Made by a program: the position numbers and the translations under genes. Positions 10,251 through 22,445 of a stretch of DNA of 64,000 nucleotides are shown here, piece after piece. A model generated the notes under the pieces. That model was not told the origin of the DNA. It saw only the letters and a list, made by a program, of their open reading frames with translations, and ran no database searches. This DNA comes from Anaeramoeba flamelloides (Eukaryota > Metamonada > Anaeramoebidae), in the NCBI GenBank assembly GCA_027625915.1, contig JANTQA010000033.1, positions 1,922,001-1,986,000 on the forward strand, given 5' to 3'. The stretch's first letter is position 1. Each line of letters opens with the position of its first letter.

Positions 10251-12132
10251 TCTTTGGATTCATTTAATTATTCTATCTATGTTAAAAAAAAATGAATTTT
10301 AGTTTTGTAATTAATTATATAGAAATTCTGTCAATACAAGGAAAATGAGATAAATATATTATTTCTGTAAAATGAAGACACATATCTAGTACAACAAACA
10401 AATTAATATATTTAAATTTCTAGACTACAATAATAAAATTGTAAAATAATATCAATAAAAGTATATTTGAAAACTTTTCAATTCATTTATTAAAGTTTAG
10501 CAGAATCAATAATTAAGAAAATAGTAATTTATTTTTTTTTGAAAGAAATAATTATTCAAAAAAATAATATCAAAAAGCAAGCTCTGATGATAATATATCC
10601 AATGAATAATCATATATAATAATATTGCGAATAAGAAAGCCCAGTACTTAAATTGTTCTCAATTCTTCGATCCTCTTTTTTTGGAAAAAAAAATTTTTTT
10701 GGCAAATTTGGACAAAAATATGCAAATGCTGGGATATTCAATTGTGTTTCTTCATTTTTAAATAACTTTAAGCATTTAGAACACCACACTTGTAAAAGAT
10801 CATTCTTGATGAAAATTTTAAAACATTTTTAAAAATGAAAATATAATAAAAAAAAAATAATAGAAATAGTTAAAAATAAATAATATAAACAATCAAGATA
10901 CAAAATTACAATCTAAAATAATTCTCTTTTACTTTAAAAAGTTCAGAAAAGTATTGTCAAATACAGAATATCATTTTTTATTTTTAATTGATCTATCAAT
11001 TTCTTTATACTCCCACCTCATTCTGATCCAATAATTATTTTTAGAGATTGAAGTAAAAATTTTATTTTATAAAACTGATATATTAAAAATTTAATGAATT
11101 GTACTATTTATTTTAAAAGTTTAAAAAGGGAGATATAATTAATTTTAAAAATAATTTCATTAATAATCTATTTTATTGTAGTTTTGGAAGACATTTGTAT
11201 ATCTTCCATATAAAATTAGGAAAATATCCAAAAAATAGGGTTAACAATTTTTATTTCTTAATCAAAAAATTATGGAAAGTAAAAAATTCCATATCATAAA
11301 ATTACTTTTTTACCATATAAAAAAACTTCAATTTGGATTTTTCTACTATTTCAGAAATAAATAAGAAAATAAATTTAAAATGTAAATAAGTCTTAACATA
11401 TGGGGTAATACCTTTTTAAAGAATTTGTTTTAATAAATATATTAATTTAAATTTGATTAGAATTTTGTTAAAACCAAAGCTTGATTCACTTTTTTTTTTT
11501 TAAAAAAAGCTATAATTTTTTTACTAAAAATTCAAAAAAATACAAGATATTATCGATATATGATTATTTTTAAGTTACTATAATCAAAATGATTTACAGA
11601 TCAGTCTAAAAAGGGTGAATTTACTTGTTTTTTTTCTAGAGAATTTAGATCAAATAAAGAAAAAAAAATGAAATTTGGTTTTATTTTTCTTCTTTAAAAA
11701 ATAAAACTACTTTTTTTCTGTACCTGAGTGGAATACACACAACCAAAACAAAAAAAATTTAAAACCAAAATTGACATTAAACAATTCTTTCTAAGAGTTG
11801 AGAAAATAAATTTCTCTTTTTTGTTACCTTTTTCAACCAAAAAAAGATAAAATCTAACTACAAATCATTCAAGTTATACATGGTTTATTTTCCCAAAGTA
11901 TATTTGTAATTTTTTAAAACTCGCTTGATAATAAATAATCTCAAAAAGCAAACTTTATTTATGAAATTAGTATCAAATCCCCAATGTCTATAAAAGTTTG
12001 AATGTTTTAATAGAAAATTTCACTTCAAAAAAAAGACAATTTCATACTGTTTTCCATTCTTATTCGTTCTTTATCATCCTACTTACTTAAGAATTGAGAA
12101 ATTGTAATGGTTTTTATTTCCCAAAAATATTA
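10251..12132. other. Gene-free AT-rich stretch
   Basis: In nearly 1.9 kb I find no frame with protein-like composition, no tRNA-like cloverleaf and no recognised element. It is probably intergenic or old eroded repeat. Confidence 0.4.
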
Positions 12133-12613
12133 CAGTGATCAAAATAATGCGTGCCCAACGACTATAATCCGTGTTTCAAAATATTATCCGTGCTTTTTTT
12201 TTATTCTTGTACCAATGTAACATCCAATCTACTACCAAATAGTATACCTGAGCTCAAATCAATTTTGAAAGTAAAGGTCTGGTTATTTTGAGTAAAATTT
12301 AAATTATTCATGCAAATAGTTGAAAATTTTCCATAATATTCACAATTTTTTTGAAATTTTTTTGAATTTTTTTGATGATAAAAATTTTAAAAAAAATTAA
12401 CTCTATTTTTTGAGATAAATTTTGCAATTTGATCCTTTATTTTTAGAATTTCTTTTTAAATAAACGAACTTTAAGAAACCAACACCATATTTTTTTCGGG
12501 TTTATTATTGGTTTCTTTGATTGGTTAATGTATAGGTTTTCTATAACAAAAAAACACGCTTTTTATTTTGAAACAAGCATTATATTTTTTTGCACGCTTT
12601 ATTTTGACTACAG
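12133..12613 (+). mobile_element. MITE family Q, copy 1
   Basis: This is a 481-bp element bordered by TA on each side. The left end is CAGTGATCAAAATAATGCG; the right end in reverse complement is CTGTAGTCAAAATAAAGCG, so the termini are inverted repeats of about 20 bases. Subterminal sequence pairs too (TTTCAAAATATTATCCGTGC against the region near 12540-12580). Related copies are 15231-15720 (plus) and 16749-17222 (minus). No open frame. It is likely mobilised in trans by a Tc1/mariner-type enzyme not present here (inference). Confidence 0.8.
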
Positions 12614-13489
12614 TATTCCAAAAAAATAAAATAAGTACCTTCTTCTGTTTCCAAACATTAACAGCCAAATTTCAAAATTAGTCGCAAACTTTTTTTTTAT
12701 TATTATTTTCTTTTTTCATTTGTCTTTCAAATAAAATGATTACACTATATTTTTATTTATTAATCTATATTGGTTATTATCTCTTAACACTTTAGTAAAA
12801 TACATTATTATTCAAAAAAAAAAAACAATTAAACAAATTTTTTTCTGATGAAAAATCTTCCACTATTTTTAAAATTAAGTTTAGTGTTTTAATAATCAGT
12901 TTTTCAGATACAAATCTATGTTTAATAAACCTCTTATGATCAAAAAAATGAATAGATTAACCTTTCCAACATTGTTAAATTCCAATTTCCACAAGTAACT
13001 CTTCATTCAATTTCAAATTGATAAATTATTTAATTATGTTTTCACAACAAGTGAAAAATATATTAGTTTACTGTTTGTTGAAAAATTAATGGAACAAAAT
13101 TTTCATTTAGCTTTCCAAAAAAATATTTTCAAAGTCTTGTTAAATTTCAAATTATAAATCGGTATAGAAGCTTTATATTATCAATTTCCTCATAAGAAAT
13201 GTAGATTTTGGAGAGATGATTTATTTTAATTAATGAGTTGAGAGGGTTATTTTGGAAAGCTGGATGAAAATTTTGATCTTATTATTTTTCAATTAACAGT
13301 ATTATCTTTGGAATTTTTGTTTTATTAGAATTATGATCAATAAGTCCCCTTTCAATTTTTAATACTCACATAAAATATAATATAATTATTTTGATCTACA
13401 TTACTTAAAATAAAAAAAAAATAAATTATACGTAAAATGGAATAAAAGACATCCATCCAAGTAAAAAAAAAAAAAAAATTATCATTTAC

Positions 13490-14350
13490 AGGTTGTTCAA
13501 TTTTTTGATAACAATTAGGGATTAAATTACTGCCACAAAAATTGCAAACACCATATAGCCCCCCTTGATGATTTTTTAATAAAAATTCCTTGCCCTCTTC
13601 TATTTCTAAATATATATTATGATATAAATAATATATCAAATCTTCTTTTTCATTTTGCTTATCTATAGTTTAGATGAGATGAAAAAATAATACAAAAAAA
13701 CAGAGAAGAAGAAATCAACAAAAAACAAAGAATTTAAAGTATTTGTAAAAAAAAAAAATACTATTTTCTCCAATAACAAAGTGCACAATACTTTTAAATA
13801 ATTGATTGTTTATATCAAAAATTTGTCTGTTAAATTTGCCACAATTTGTTACTTTTTCGAGAACATAACTAAAGTCAAAAAAATATTTTTTCATGTTTTT
13901 TGTTAATTTATTCTTGAAATAGTCTTCAGTTGAACCTTTAAAACTAACTAAAAAATCTATAAATTTCTTTTGCATTTCATAAGTAATTTTCAGTTCTGTT
14001 TTTTCGTCTTCAGATTCAGAATAATGAATACAAGAGGAGGTATTCTCAGAATCTGAAAATGTGCTTGTGTCAGAATATGACCTTTTGGAAGTGTTGTTTT
14101 TTCTTTGATCAAAACTGACACTTTCACTTTCATCCAAATTGCCATTATACCCTGTGATCATTTCAATGGAATTATGGGAACTATTACTGGACTTTGAGAA
14201 GTTTAAATTTCCAAAAGTTTTGTCTGAGGAATCTGGGCTATATGAGTCTGATCCAAATTGTTGTTTAATTCTTAATCGGGTTGAAACAGGTTGAGAATTT
14301 TCAGAAGATTCCTCAGAAACATCTTTGTTAAGTGTACTATGTTCACTCAT
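13490..14350 (-). CDS. Spliced protein of unknown function, serine-rich N-terminus, C-x2-C motif
   Basis: I do not recognise the family. Exon 1 (14350-13762) encodes 196 residues; a 99-nt intron (13761-13663, GTATTT...CTATAG) joins in frame to exon 2 (13662-13490), which ends at a GTAAATG donor. Residues 1-115 are Ser/Asp/Glu/Asn-rich and probably disordered (SEESSENSQP, SEDEKTELK). Residues 116-255 are hydrophobic and helical in character (KKFIDFLVSFKG, YFFDFSYVLEKV, LFKSIVHFVIGEN, LIYYLYHNIYLEI). Near the end comes GVCNFCGSNLIPNC, which looks like half of a zinc-binding site. A possible 26-nt exon (13395-13370) with a GTGAGT donor could follow, but I cannot find a convincing 3' end, so the gene is partial or its end has eroded. 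Splicing in frame across the first intron is the best evidence that this is a gene. Confidence 0.6.
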
Positions 14351-14804
14351 TCTTTTACTGTTACCTTTTTCAAACTAAGTATGATACCAAATTTAATGGG
14401 TTGTTAAAAAATAATAAAAATTTCATTTTGTAAAAAGTTTTTTCTGATTATAAAAAAATCTTTTCGTATCTTTTTTGAAAGTTGGTTATAGCTGCACAAA
14501 AGGGTAAAATCCCAATACTTTTCAAAAGCATGATTTGTCATATTTACACATCATTTTTTCTGAGTTGATCTAGTGATATTGTACTCCAAAAAAGCTTTAT
14601 TGATTTCAAAGTACATAGTTTTTCAAAAGAAAACTAAAAGCTTTTTTTTTCGTCTTCTTGTTAGAATATAACACCTTATTCAGTACAGGGCCTGATACAG
14701 AATATATAATCAATTTTTTAAAAATTCTTTGTGTTTTTTATAAGTTTTTAAATTAATAAGGAAATTTATCTAAAATTTAACAAAATTTTTAATATTTAAG
14801 GAAT

Positions 14805-15190
14805 TAGCAGGGACTTAGATTCATCTACAGTTAAAGTGTATTATAATTGGGAGTAAATGGTATTTGTGGTGCATGGTTCACATATCTCTTAAAAATCAAT
14901 TTATAAATATTATTCTGAATAAATTATTGCGTTTTTTTCTCATGAACATAATTAATAATTTTTAGTTGTGAAATGTTTTTGAGTTTCTTTTCCAAATCAA
15001 AAAATAGAAACTGAAATAATATTATTCCATAATTTAATAATTTTTATTTTAGAACTTCCAAAAGGAACTATTTGAATAAATTTTTTAATTTCAAGGATAA
15101 TCTCAATAATCATCAATAGAAAACACCAAAGACTGGTTAGTTTAATTATTTTTTATAAAGCTGATTATTACATAAATATATTTCAAAGAT
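14805..15190 (-). repeat. Interspersed repeat R1, copy 2
   Basis: This is a reverse-oriented, diverged copy of 170-620: read on the minus strand it has TGATGATTATTGAGATTATC, CTTTTGGAAGTTCTAAAAT, GGAATAATATTATTTCAGTTT and, distally, ACCATTTACTCCCAATTATA. It lies about 450 bases upstream of the unknown spliced gene. Confidence 0.5.
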
Positions 15191-15230
15191 TTCAGAAATA
15201 ATTTGTCAAAAGAATCTATTTGCGAATGAC

Positions 15231-15720
15231 TGTGATCAAAATAATGCGTTTCCAATGATTATAATCTGTGTTTCAATATATAATCTATGCTTTTTTTTTC
15301 TACTTGCTCCAAGGAGAAATCCAATCTTCTACCTCATTAGTATACCTAGGTTCAAAGCAATGTTGAAAGTAAATGTCTTGATTTTTTGATTAAATTTTAA
15401 ATTATGAATGCAATTTGTTCAAAATAGTTGAAAATTTTTATCATCATTTAAATTTTTTTGGAATTTTTATTTTTTTCTGATACAAAATTTTATTGAAAAA
15501 TTTCTCTCTATTTTTTGAGTTAAATTTTCTAATTTGATCCTTCATTTTTAGAATTTTTTTAAAATAATAGATCTTTAAGAAATCAATACCATATTTAATT
15601 TCTGGTTTATTTTTGGTTTCTATGTTTGGTTTATTTATATACCTTCAATCTAAAAAAAAAATGAATTTCATTTCGTAACACATGTTCAAACTATTCTACA
15701 AGCATTATTTTGACAACTAT
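15231..15720 (+). mobile_element. MITE family Q, copy 2 (degenerate)
   Basis: The left end CTGTGATCAAAATAATGCG, the subterminal ATTATAATCTGTGTTTCAAT and the internal run TTTGATCCTTCATTTTTAGAATTT match copy 1. The right end (AGCATTATTTTGACAAC) is decayed. More diverged than copies at 12133 and 16749. Confidence 0.65.
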
Positions 15721-16164
15721 ATTTAATTATTTTAAAAAAATGACATTTTTAGCAACTAATATAAATTTCTTAAAAAATTTTAGAAAGTTAAAAACACCTT
15801 AAATAATAATAAATAATAAATCAAGTTTTTATATGTTTAGAATGATTTTAAAATTGAATTATCAATCAAAATTAATTATTTAGTTAGTCTTGAATACAAC
15901 AGAATTATTTATTTGTTTCAATATATTATTTCAAAAGGGCCACAATTGTTGAAATATGGTTTAGATTAGTTAAAGGAAGAATATCAACTCTATTTCAAAA
16001 TCATTGACCTATTCAAAATCAAATTTTATAGAAAAATATTTTTAATAATTGAAGTTCGCTATATAAATATAAAAATTTAGATTTTAATATTCAGATCTAT
16101 ACCCAAGATTTATTTATTTTTTGTCTAACAATAAAATAAAAAAAAGTAAAAAAAAAAACAATTA

Positions 16165-16363
16165 CAGTCAGTTCAACTTTTAATGCACAAACTTTCAACG
16201 AAATTTAAGGCACAAAAAAAAATCTCAAATTAAGGCACAAAATTTGGAATTTTTTTTTTTACAATTTATTTTACTAGAATCTGAATTTTGTGCTTTAATT
16301 TGAGATTTTTTTTTGTACCTTAAATTTCGTTGAAAGTTTGTGCATTAAAAGTGAAACTGGCTG
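16165..16363. mobile_element. Palindromic MITE, family P, copy 2
   Basis: This is a 199-bp element flanked by TA on both sides. The left end is CAGTCAGTTCAACTTTTAA; the right end is TTAAAAGTGAAACTGGCTG. Both arms then carry GCACAAACTTTCAACGAAAT and AAGGCACAAAAAAAAATCTC and their complements, so the element is a nearly full-length inverted repeat around a short centre (16245-16275). The centre shares AGAATCTGAATTTTG with copy 3 in the opposite sense. Confidence 0.85.
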
Positions 16364-16748
16364 TAAAAAATTTTTTTCCATTTATTTTGTAATAAGTATT
16401 ACATAAATAATTGAAATTTTAAAAAATTATTATAAAAAATTTATCGATTCTCCTTACATTTGAATAACTAAATCTAATCTCTTTTTCATATTTGAAACCA
16501 ATTTTTTCATTAATTTATCTTTTACTTCTTTCCAAATTTTCATTTTCATTTTCCATTTTAACAAAATACTGTGGAAAAAATAAAAAAGAGAAAAAATGAT
16601 TTATTTTCAAACTTTTCATTGCAAGGGGAAAAACTTTAAAAAAACAAATACAATTCAAAATTCAGATGTAAAATGGGCTATTTATTATGAAATTTAGTTT
16701 ATAATAAGAAAACTGATGTTGAAAAAAAATCAGTAATTTGTTTACATA

Positions 16749-17222
16749 CTGTAGTCAAAATAAAGCGTACAAAAACTTTTAATGTGTATTTCAAAATAAA
16801 ACGCATGTTTTTTTGTTATCGAAGACCTATACTTTAACCTATCAAAGAAATGGTTAATAAAGCCTAAAAAAAACTATAGTATTGATTTCTTAAAGTTATA
16901 TTATTTAAAAAGAAATTCTAAAAATTAAAGATCAAATTGCAAAATTTATCTTAAAAAATAGATGAACTTTTTAACAAACATCAAAAAAACAAAAAAATTT
17001 CAAAAAAATTGAGAATATTATGGAAAATTTTCAACTGTTTACATGAATAATTTAAATTTCACGGAAAATATCAAGGTGTTTACTTTCAAAATTGATTTGA
17101 ACTTTGGTATAATATTCGGTAGTAGATTGGATGTTGCCTTGTTACAAAGAAAAAAAAAAAAGTACGGATAATATTTTGAAACACGGATTATAGTCTTTGT
17201 GCAAGCATTATTTTAATTACGG
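16749..17222 (-). mobile_element. MITE family Q, copy 3
   Basis: This is a 474-bp element in reverse orientation, bordered by TA. The left end is CTGTAGTCAAAATAAAGCG; the right end is CATTATTTTAATTACG. Internal sequence matches copy 1 in reverse (GGATTATAGTC, AGTAGATTGGATGTTGC, AAATTTATCTTAAAAAATAGA). It lies 386 bases from a family P element. Confidence 0.8.
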
Positions 17223-17224
17223 TA

Positions 17225-18570
17225 TGGCTAATCAAAACTTTTTTTCAATATTAAATGGGTTCACTGTTAATGTGTTTTCAATGTCTTAAGTGCTTTTGTA
17301 ATCCTGAATTTAATATTTCAAATATTTGAAAAAATTCTGTATAAATAATTGAAAAGATTTTAATCCCCCTTTTAATGTTCTCATATTTAACTTTTATAGA
17401 ATGAGTATAAAAATTTATTTCTCGAAAAAAATCGATGGTAGTATTTGTAAGATTCACTCAAAATATTTCATTTTGAAATCAAAAAAAAAATCGATTTACT
17501 GTTAAGAGAAAAATGTTTGACAGAGAAAAATAGTTATATATCAATTTTAATTGGGAACATTACTGAAAATGATTTTTAATTTCAATTGTTTGTGAAATAA
17601 CTAAAAAAATAACAATAATCTACTTCTAAGAATAGGGATTAATGTAATTCTACTTTTTCAAAACCTTATCTCTTATAATCTAAAGCAAGTTCAAAAATTA
17701 CCATTTTCAGAATTAATAGTAAACTTTACTAAAACTTGGATTTTTGTTAAAATAACATGATCTACTTTAGTTATCAACCATTCAAATGAATATTCTACAG
17801 ACACCATAGATTAAGGAACTTGTAACACATTTAAACCTGGATTTATATAAATTTCACCTAGTTATCAATAGAATTTGATTTTCAATTTTACTAAGTTTCT
17901 CCATTAAAAATGGTGTCCAACCATTTTCATGTGTCCAAGATTTTTCTCTCAACATATAATAACTTTTCTACCAAAAAAAAGAATGTGTTTCAAAACATAA
18001 ATAATAAATTTATTAAAGAGAAAATTGAACTCTTTTTTAAAACAAAACAATTATTAATTCGATAAGTGATACTTCTAACTCTCTAAAATGCCTATTTTAA
18101 GAACTTTGGGTAACATTGATTATAATTTTTGGTAGATGTTTTACTAAAGTGGCTGTATAAAATTTAAAAAAGAGATATATGAAATTTAAGAGATCAGTCT
18201 CAAAAAACATTTTAAAAAATCTAAAATTTTCACTTTTTAAAATTGATTTAATCAAAAAACTTTATTTTTTAAGTCCTATATCAACGACAAAGATCTTTTC
18301 GTTAATTCAAAAAATAAACAAGAAATAAATTGGGTAAAAAAATTCATTGGAATCTGGTTTGACATCTTCATTGTTTTCAAAAAAAAAAAGTAAAACAAGA
18401 TAAAAGATATAAAAAGAATAAGATATTGTCTCCAAAAAAAAATTTTAAGTCAGTAAAAAATATGAAAAGGAATTTGTAAAAGTTCTAAGAAACCAAAAAA
18501 TTTTTCGTGAGAAATATAAAAAAGTAAAATTCAAAAAGATCATCAAGAGGTAAGGGTATCAGTTTTTTAT
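17225..18570. other. Gene-free AT-rich stretch
   Basis: No gene or complete element is visible. The segment TTTTAATTGGGAACATTACTGAAAATGA at 17546-17573 recurs with one extra A near 63781-63808, so at least part is a repeat fragment. Confidence 0.4.
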
Positions 18571-18579
18571 CTAAATGGA

Positions 18580-18834
18580 TTAACTACATGTACCAGGGTC
18601 TAATTCATTTATTAAACAATTGTTCGAACAGCAATCACAATCACTTGTGCATGAATGTTCTCTTGGATAACACATCCATGGTGAACACAATCCTCCGTTT
18701 TCACGTAGCATCACACACGACACGCCAGGACAAACCCAACAACAATCGGAATCAGTGAAGCACCCCCATCCTTCAGGTTGAATACAACCAAACGCCAAAC
18801 TAAATAATATGGCGAAAATCAATAGTTTTAACAT
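18580..18834 (-). CDS. Secreted cysteine-rich protein, 14 Cys, two knot-like modules
   Basis: This single-exon frame encodes 84 residues. Residues 1-16 (MLKLLIFAILFSLAFG) are a clean signal peptide, so the product should enter the secretory pathway. The mature 68 residues contain 14 cysteines, an even number, in two similar modules: C-x6-C-x5-CC-x2-C-x4-C-x9-C (residues 17-50) and C-x6-C-x3-C-x-CC-x3-C-x9-C (from residue 54), each with a D-C-C/C-D-C-C core and ending GG-L-C or G-T-C. That spacing resembles disulfide-knotted small secreted domains, but I cannot assign a family. The frame has more G+C than its surroundings, which supports coding. The ATG at 18834 is the only plausible start. 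Alternatives are an extracellular matrix, cyst-wall or defence peptide; function is unknown. No neighbour within 4 kb gives context. Confidence 0.75.
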   Translation of the reverse strand: MLKLLIFAILFSLAFGCIQPEGWGCFTDSDCCWVCPGVSCVMLRENGGLCSPWMCYPREHSCTSDCDCCSNNCLINELDPGTCS

Positions 18835-18839
18835 TTGAA

Positions 18840-20122
18840 TTTTAATAAAATCAAGTTATTTGTTGAGAAAAAATGAAGATTAAAACGTAAAAATTAAAAA
18901 AAGTGAAAAACTTAAAAAATCATAGGAACTTTATACGTCTTTGACCTTTTCAAAGATTACCCACAATTTCCAAATCTTTTCAGCCTTAAGTGAATAAACA
19001 GTTTTGTAAAAGTGAATTTTTTTTTTAAATTAATTCATATCTGAGAATCGGGACAGATTGGAGTGTTGTGAATTAAAAAATTAATTAGTTGATCAGAAAT
19101 TTATTTTTATATTTTATAATCATGTCTATAAATGAATAACCCAAGAGCAAGACTATTTTTGGTGATCTTTTTCTTGATTCCTTTATGTAAAAATTTTTAT
19201 TGCCTAAGATAATTTTAAAAATCCAATTTCAATCAAATGTATTCATTCAACCCAATAAAATTTTTCACTATTAAGCCCATCAGAAATGATTTCGATTTCA
19301 TTTTTGAAAAAATTTACAATAGATCAGAAATTTTTACAATCTTATTATTAATATTTTCGGAGATCTCGAATTAAATTAATTAATAAAGGAAAAGATGATT
19401 TATAAATTTGATCTTGATTAAAGAGTCTTCTTTTTTGACTCAATAGATTATAAATAAATGTTTTGCTAAAAAAATTTCTACATTAATTGACAAAATGGTA
19501 AAAAATTAAACAAGAAGTAAAACAAGTTTTTTTTTTCAGAGAGTTTTCCTTCAAATTTTTCCATAGATTCCTTTTCCCGCTATTATCTAAATAATTTTGA
19601 AATTATTGAATTTATTTTTAGACAAAGATTTGTTTGGTCTCTTTACTCAAATTGTTGTTATCAGTAGTAAAACTTCCAGATTTAATTTGAACAGATTGAT
19701 GAAATTATTTTGGGGTTGTGTTAATTTCTATGATCACAATCACAGGTTACATGAAACCAACATTTTGATCAATTCAGATTTTTTTTGATTTTTATTATTG
19801 TGTTTTTTGCCATTATCATTTTTAATTCGTTCTTGAAAATCGTGGATCAAAATAAATTGGTAATTTTTCTTAATGGGCAATTATTAAGTCTAATATTCTT
19901 TTTCTTATAAAAAATATGTGTGAAAGACAAAAATTTATAAAATTTTTTATTTAAGAACTCTATACTAATGAATTGGATATTATCGAAATTTCAAAAGGTA
20001 GAGATTTATACACCACAATTCAAATGGTATTAATGATGAATTACAATTAAAGATTTTACAAATTTTTAATGTTCTAATTAAATAATATATTTTTTCTGAT
20101 TAAGATCTGTTCTAAGCTGACT
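18840..20122. other. Gene-free stretch with one weak exon-like segment
   Basis: This is mostly AT-rich non-coding. At 19622-19745 (plus), after TTATTTTTAG, a frame reads DKDLFGLFTQIVVISSK, which superficially resembles the start of a C2 domain as found in copines. The continuation does not fit C2, and no partner exon was found. I leave it unassigned. Confidence 0.3.
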
Positions 20123-20940
20123 GTCAAATCTAAAACCCGGAAATTTCTGAAACCCGGTAATTCCATTTTTCTGATCAATTGTAAATATTAGTAAAAAGTC
20201 AAAAATATACTCCCATTTTACAGACAAATAACCTAATTACCCAGCAACTTATAACCTTTCCAATTGGGGTATTAGTTAAATATTCTGAATCCATTTTTTT
20301 TAACTCTTTGGTGAATTCAGAAATCAAAAAAATCCAAAATATGTAAAATTAATTGAGTACATGACTGAAAATGAAAATCAAATTTATTGCGATTTTCCCT
20401 TTAGATAAATTCTAAATTTATTAGGAATCATCTTTTTAAGAATTATTTTGTTATTGCATTTATGAAATAAGAGTTTTATTTACTTTATATCTTTCTTTTA
20501 ATAATTTTTTTCAAAAATTTTAAATTTCTATTGGGAACCTAAGAGGATTTATTTTTTTGCAATTTTTTTTTCATAATTTTATGAAAATTTACAATAATCA
20601 AACACCTCTCTCAAATTCAAATTCTTTCAAATATTTTAAAAGTATGAAAATGTTTTTTATTTCAAAATTTAAAATCAAAAGTGGATTTTCATTTTCAGTA
20701 ATGATCTCAATTAATTTTACAAATTTTGGATTTTTTTGATTTCTGAATTCACCAAAGAGTTAAAAATGATGGATTCAGAATATTTAACCAATACCCCAAT
20801 TGGAAAGGTTATAAGTTGCTGGGTAATTGGGTTATTTGTCTGTAAAATGGGAGTATATTTTTGACTTTTTACTAATATTTACTATTGATCAGAAAAATGG
20901 AATTACCGGGTTTCAGAAATTTCCGGGTTTTAGATTTGAC
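20123..20940. mobile_element. 818-bp element with ~260-bp terminal inverted repeats
   Basis: The left arm 20123-20382 starts GTCAAATCTAAAACCCGG and the right arm 20682-20940 is its reverse complement with only scattered mismatches; both carry ACCCGGTAATTCCATTTTTC, TACTCCCATTTTACAGAC, GCAACTTATAACC and the GTGAATTCAGAAATCAAAAA block. The roughly 300-base centre is AT-rich and non-coding. It is a foldback or long-TIR non-autonomous DNA transposon. High arm identity suggests recent origin or gene conversion between arms. Only one copy is in this window. Confidence 0.85.
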
Positions 20941-21890
20941 TGTGAAGTAGATCTTTTTGTTCATAAATCGTTTTTTACAAAATAATTTCTTTAAACTACT
21001 TTCTATTATTTTTTTTGGTACAATTTCCAAATAAGGACTTCTGATCTAGAAATATGTTTAATATTGAAAATACACAGGGTTTTTTCAAATCAATGTAATT
21101 GACAAAAAATTTTCTCCATTTCTATGAAATTTAGTTAAAATAATTTAATAGAGATTAGTACCACAAGCTTTTCAAAATTATACCTTTTCATTCTTTAAAA
21201 TTTCGGGTGGAGATATTAAACCTAGAGTGATATTACGAAAAGTATTTTAAAATTTCATTGATTCTATTGTGTTTTTTGGAAAAATTGAATTTTTTAGAGA
21301 TTATGAACTTGAAAAAAGTTTTTTTTAGGATTTCACAGATTTCATCTATTTTCTTTTTTTAAACTTTTTTTTTTTAGTTTTTAATATTGGTCAATATTTC
21401 AATTTCTAAAAAGTGTGTTGTTTATATTTGAAATGTAACAATGAATAACATCACCATTAAAAACAGAAAAAATAAATTTGATTGTTTTTTTTTTTTTTTG
21501 AGGGCATTTTTTCGTTTTGGATTTTAATAAGGTGGGATTTTTTTAAAAATACAAACTTTTAATCAAGTTCTAAAAAACTTAATAAATTAACCTATTTCAT
21601 TTGATCTATAGTTGTTCAAATATTTAGATCTGTTTATTATAACAAATTATGGTGGCGATCCAAAAAAGGAAACAACCACCAACCCACTCAACACTTGGGG
21701 TACAAAAAAACCTTTTCATGAAGTTCTTTACTTTTTTTTTTGACTCTTTCATTTCTTGCTTTTCTTTCTCTTTCTTGTCTTTATTTTAAAAAAATTTTCT
21801 TTTCATTTTTTAAAGAAAAGATATCCAATGAGTTATAATCTCGCCTAAATTATAGCTAGGATAAAAAACTCTCTTATCAAGATTAGAGTT
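20941..21890. other. Gene-free stretch with repeat fragments
   Basis: The segment 21540-21660 (TTGTTCAAATATTTAGATCTGTTTATT then a GATGGTGGCGAT-like end) resembles 29400-29505. The segment 21830-21865 matches the distal part of repeat R1 near 580-605. No convincing exon; a 47-codon frame at 21648 is not protein-like beyond its first 20 codons. Confidence 0.4.
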
Positions 21891-21894
21891 TCTG

Positions 21895-21956
21895 GGACAC
21901 AGGTGTAATTTTGTTGAATTATCTCTCTTCAAAAATAAAAAAAAAAAAAAAAAATA
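21895..21956 (+). mobile_element. LINE-like 3' tail remnant with poly(A)
   Basis: GGTGTAATTTTGTTGAATTATCTCTCTTCAAAAATAA leads into a run of about 17 A residues, like the tails at 7587-7606 and 2190-2206 (CTTCAAAAAATAA then A run). The upstream body is not recognisable. Inferred LINE 3' end. Confidence 0.35.
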
Positions 21957-22445
21957 CGAACTTTTTAATAATTTTACTATTTAAATATAATGAAGAATAA
22001 ACATTGAAATGGGAATTAGTGGTTGTATTCTGAAGAAATACTATATTTATAAAACAATTCTAACTTGATGAAAAAAGAAAAAATACAAAAAGTTTAAAGA
22101 ATCGCCAAATTTTTTATAAAAAAAATAATTGACTCTTGTTTAATGTTTTCAAATAAACTCCATTACACTCAAAAGTGCCCAGAAAAATGAAAAATTCACT
22201 TAATTAACCTTTTTTATTAATCAACCAAAGTTAGATCGTTTAGAAATACGAAAAATAATAAACTTCATATAAAAGTCGATTCAAATGAGAAATATTTGAA
22301 TAAACCATAGATTTCAAAAAAAAAAAAAACAAAGTTCAAAAATTTTTTTGGGCTCCTTTCACTGGTACGTCTGGTGCAAAATTATTTCTCAATTTCTTTA
22401 GAAAATTAAAATTTTTGACAATAGGTTTTTTTAAATCTACATATA

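Noticed and set aside
19622-19788. DKDLFGLFTQIVVISSK segment resembling a C2 domain start, after a TTTTTAG acceptor
   Set aside because: The rest of the frame does not follow the C2 pattern and no partner exons are found within several kb; kept only as a note.
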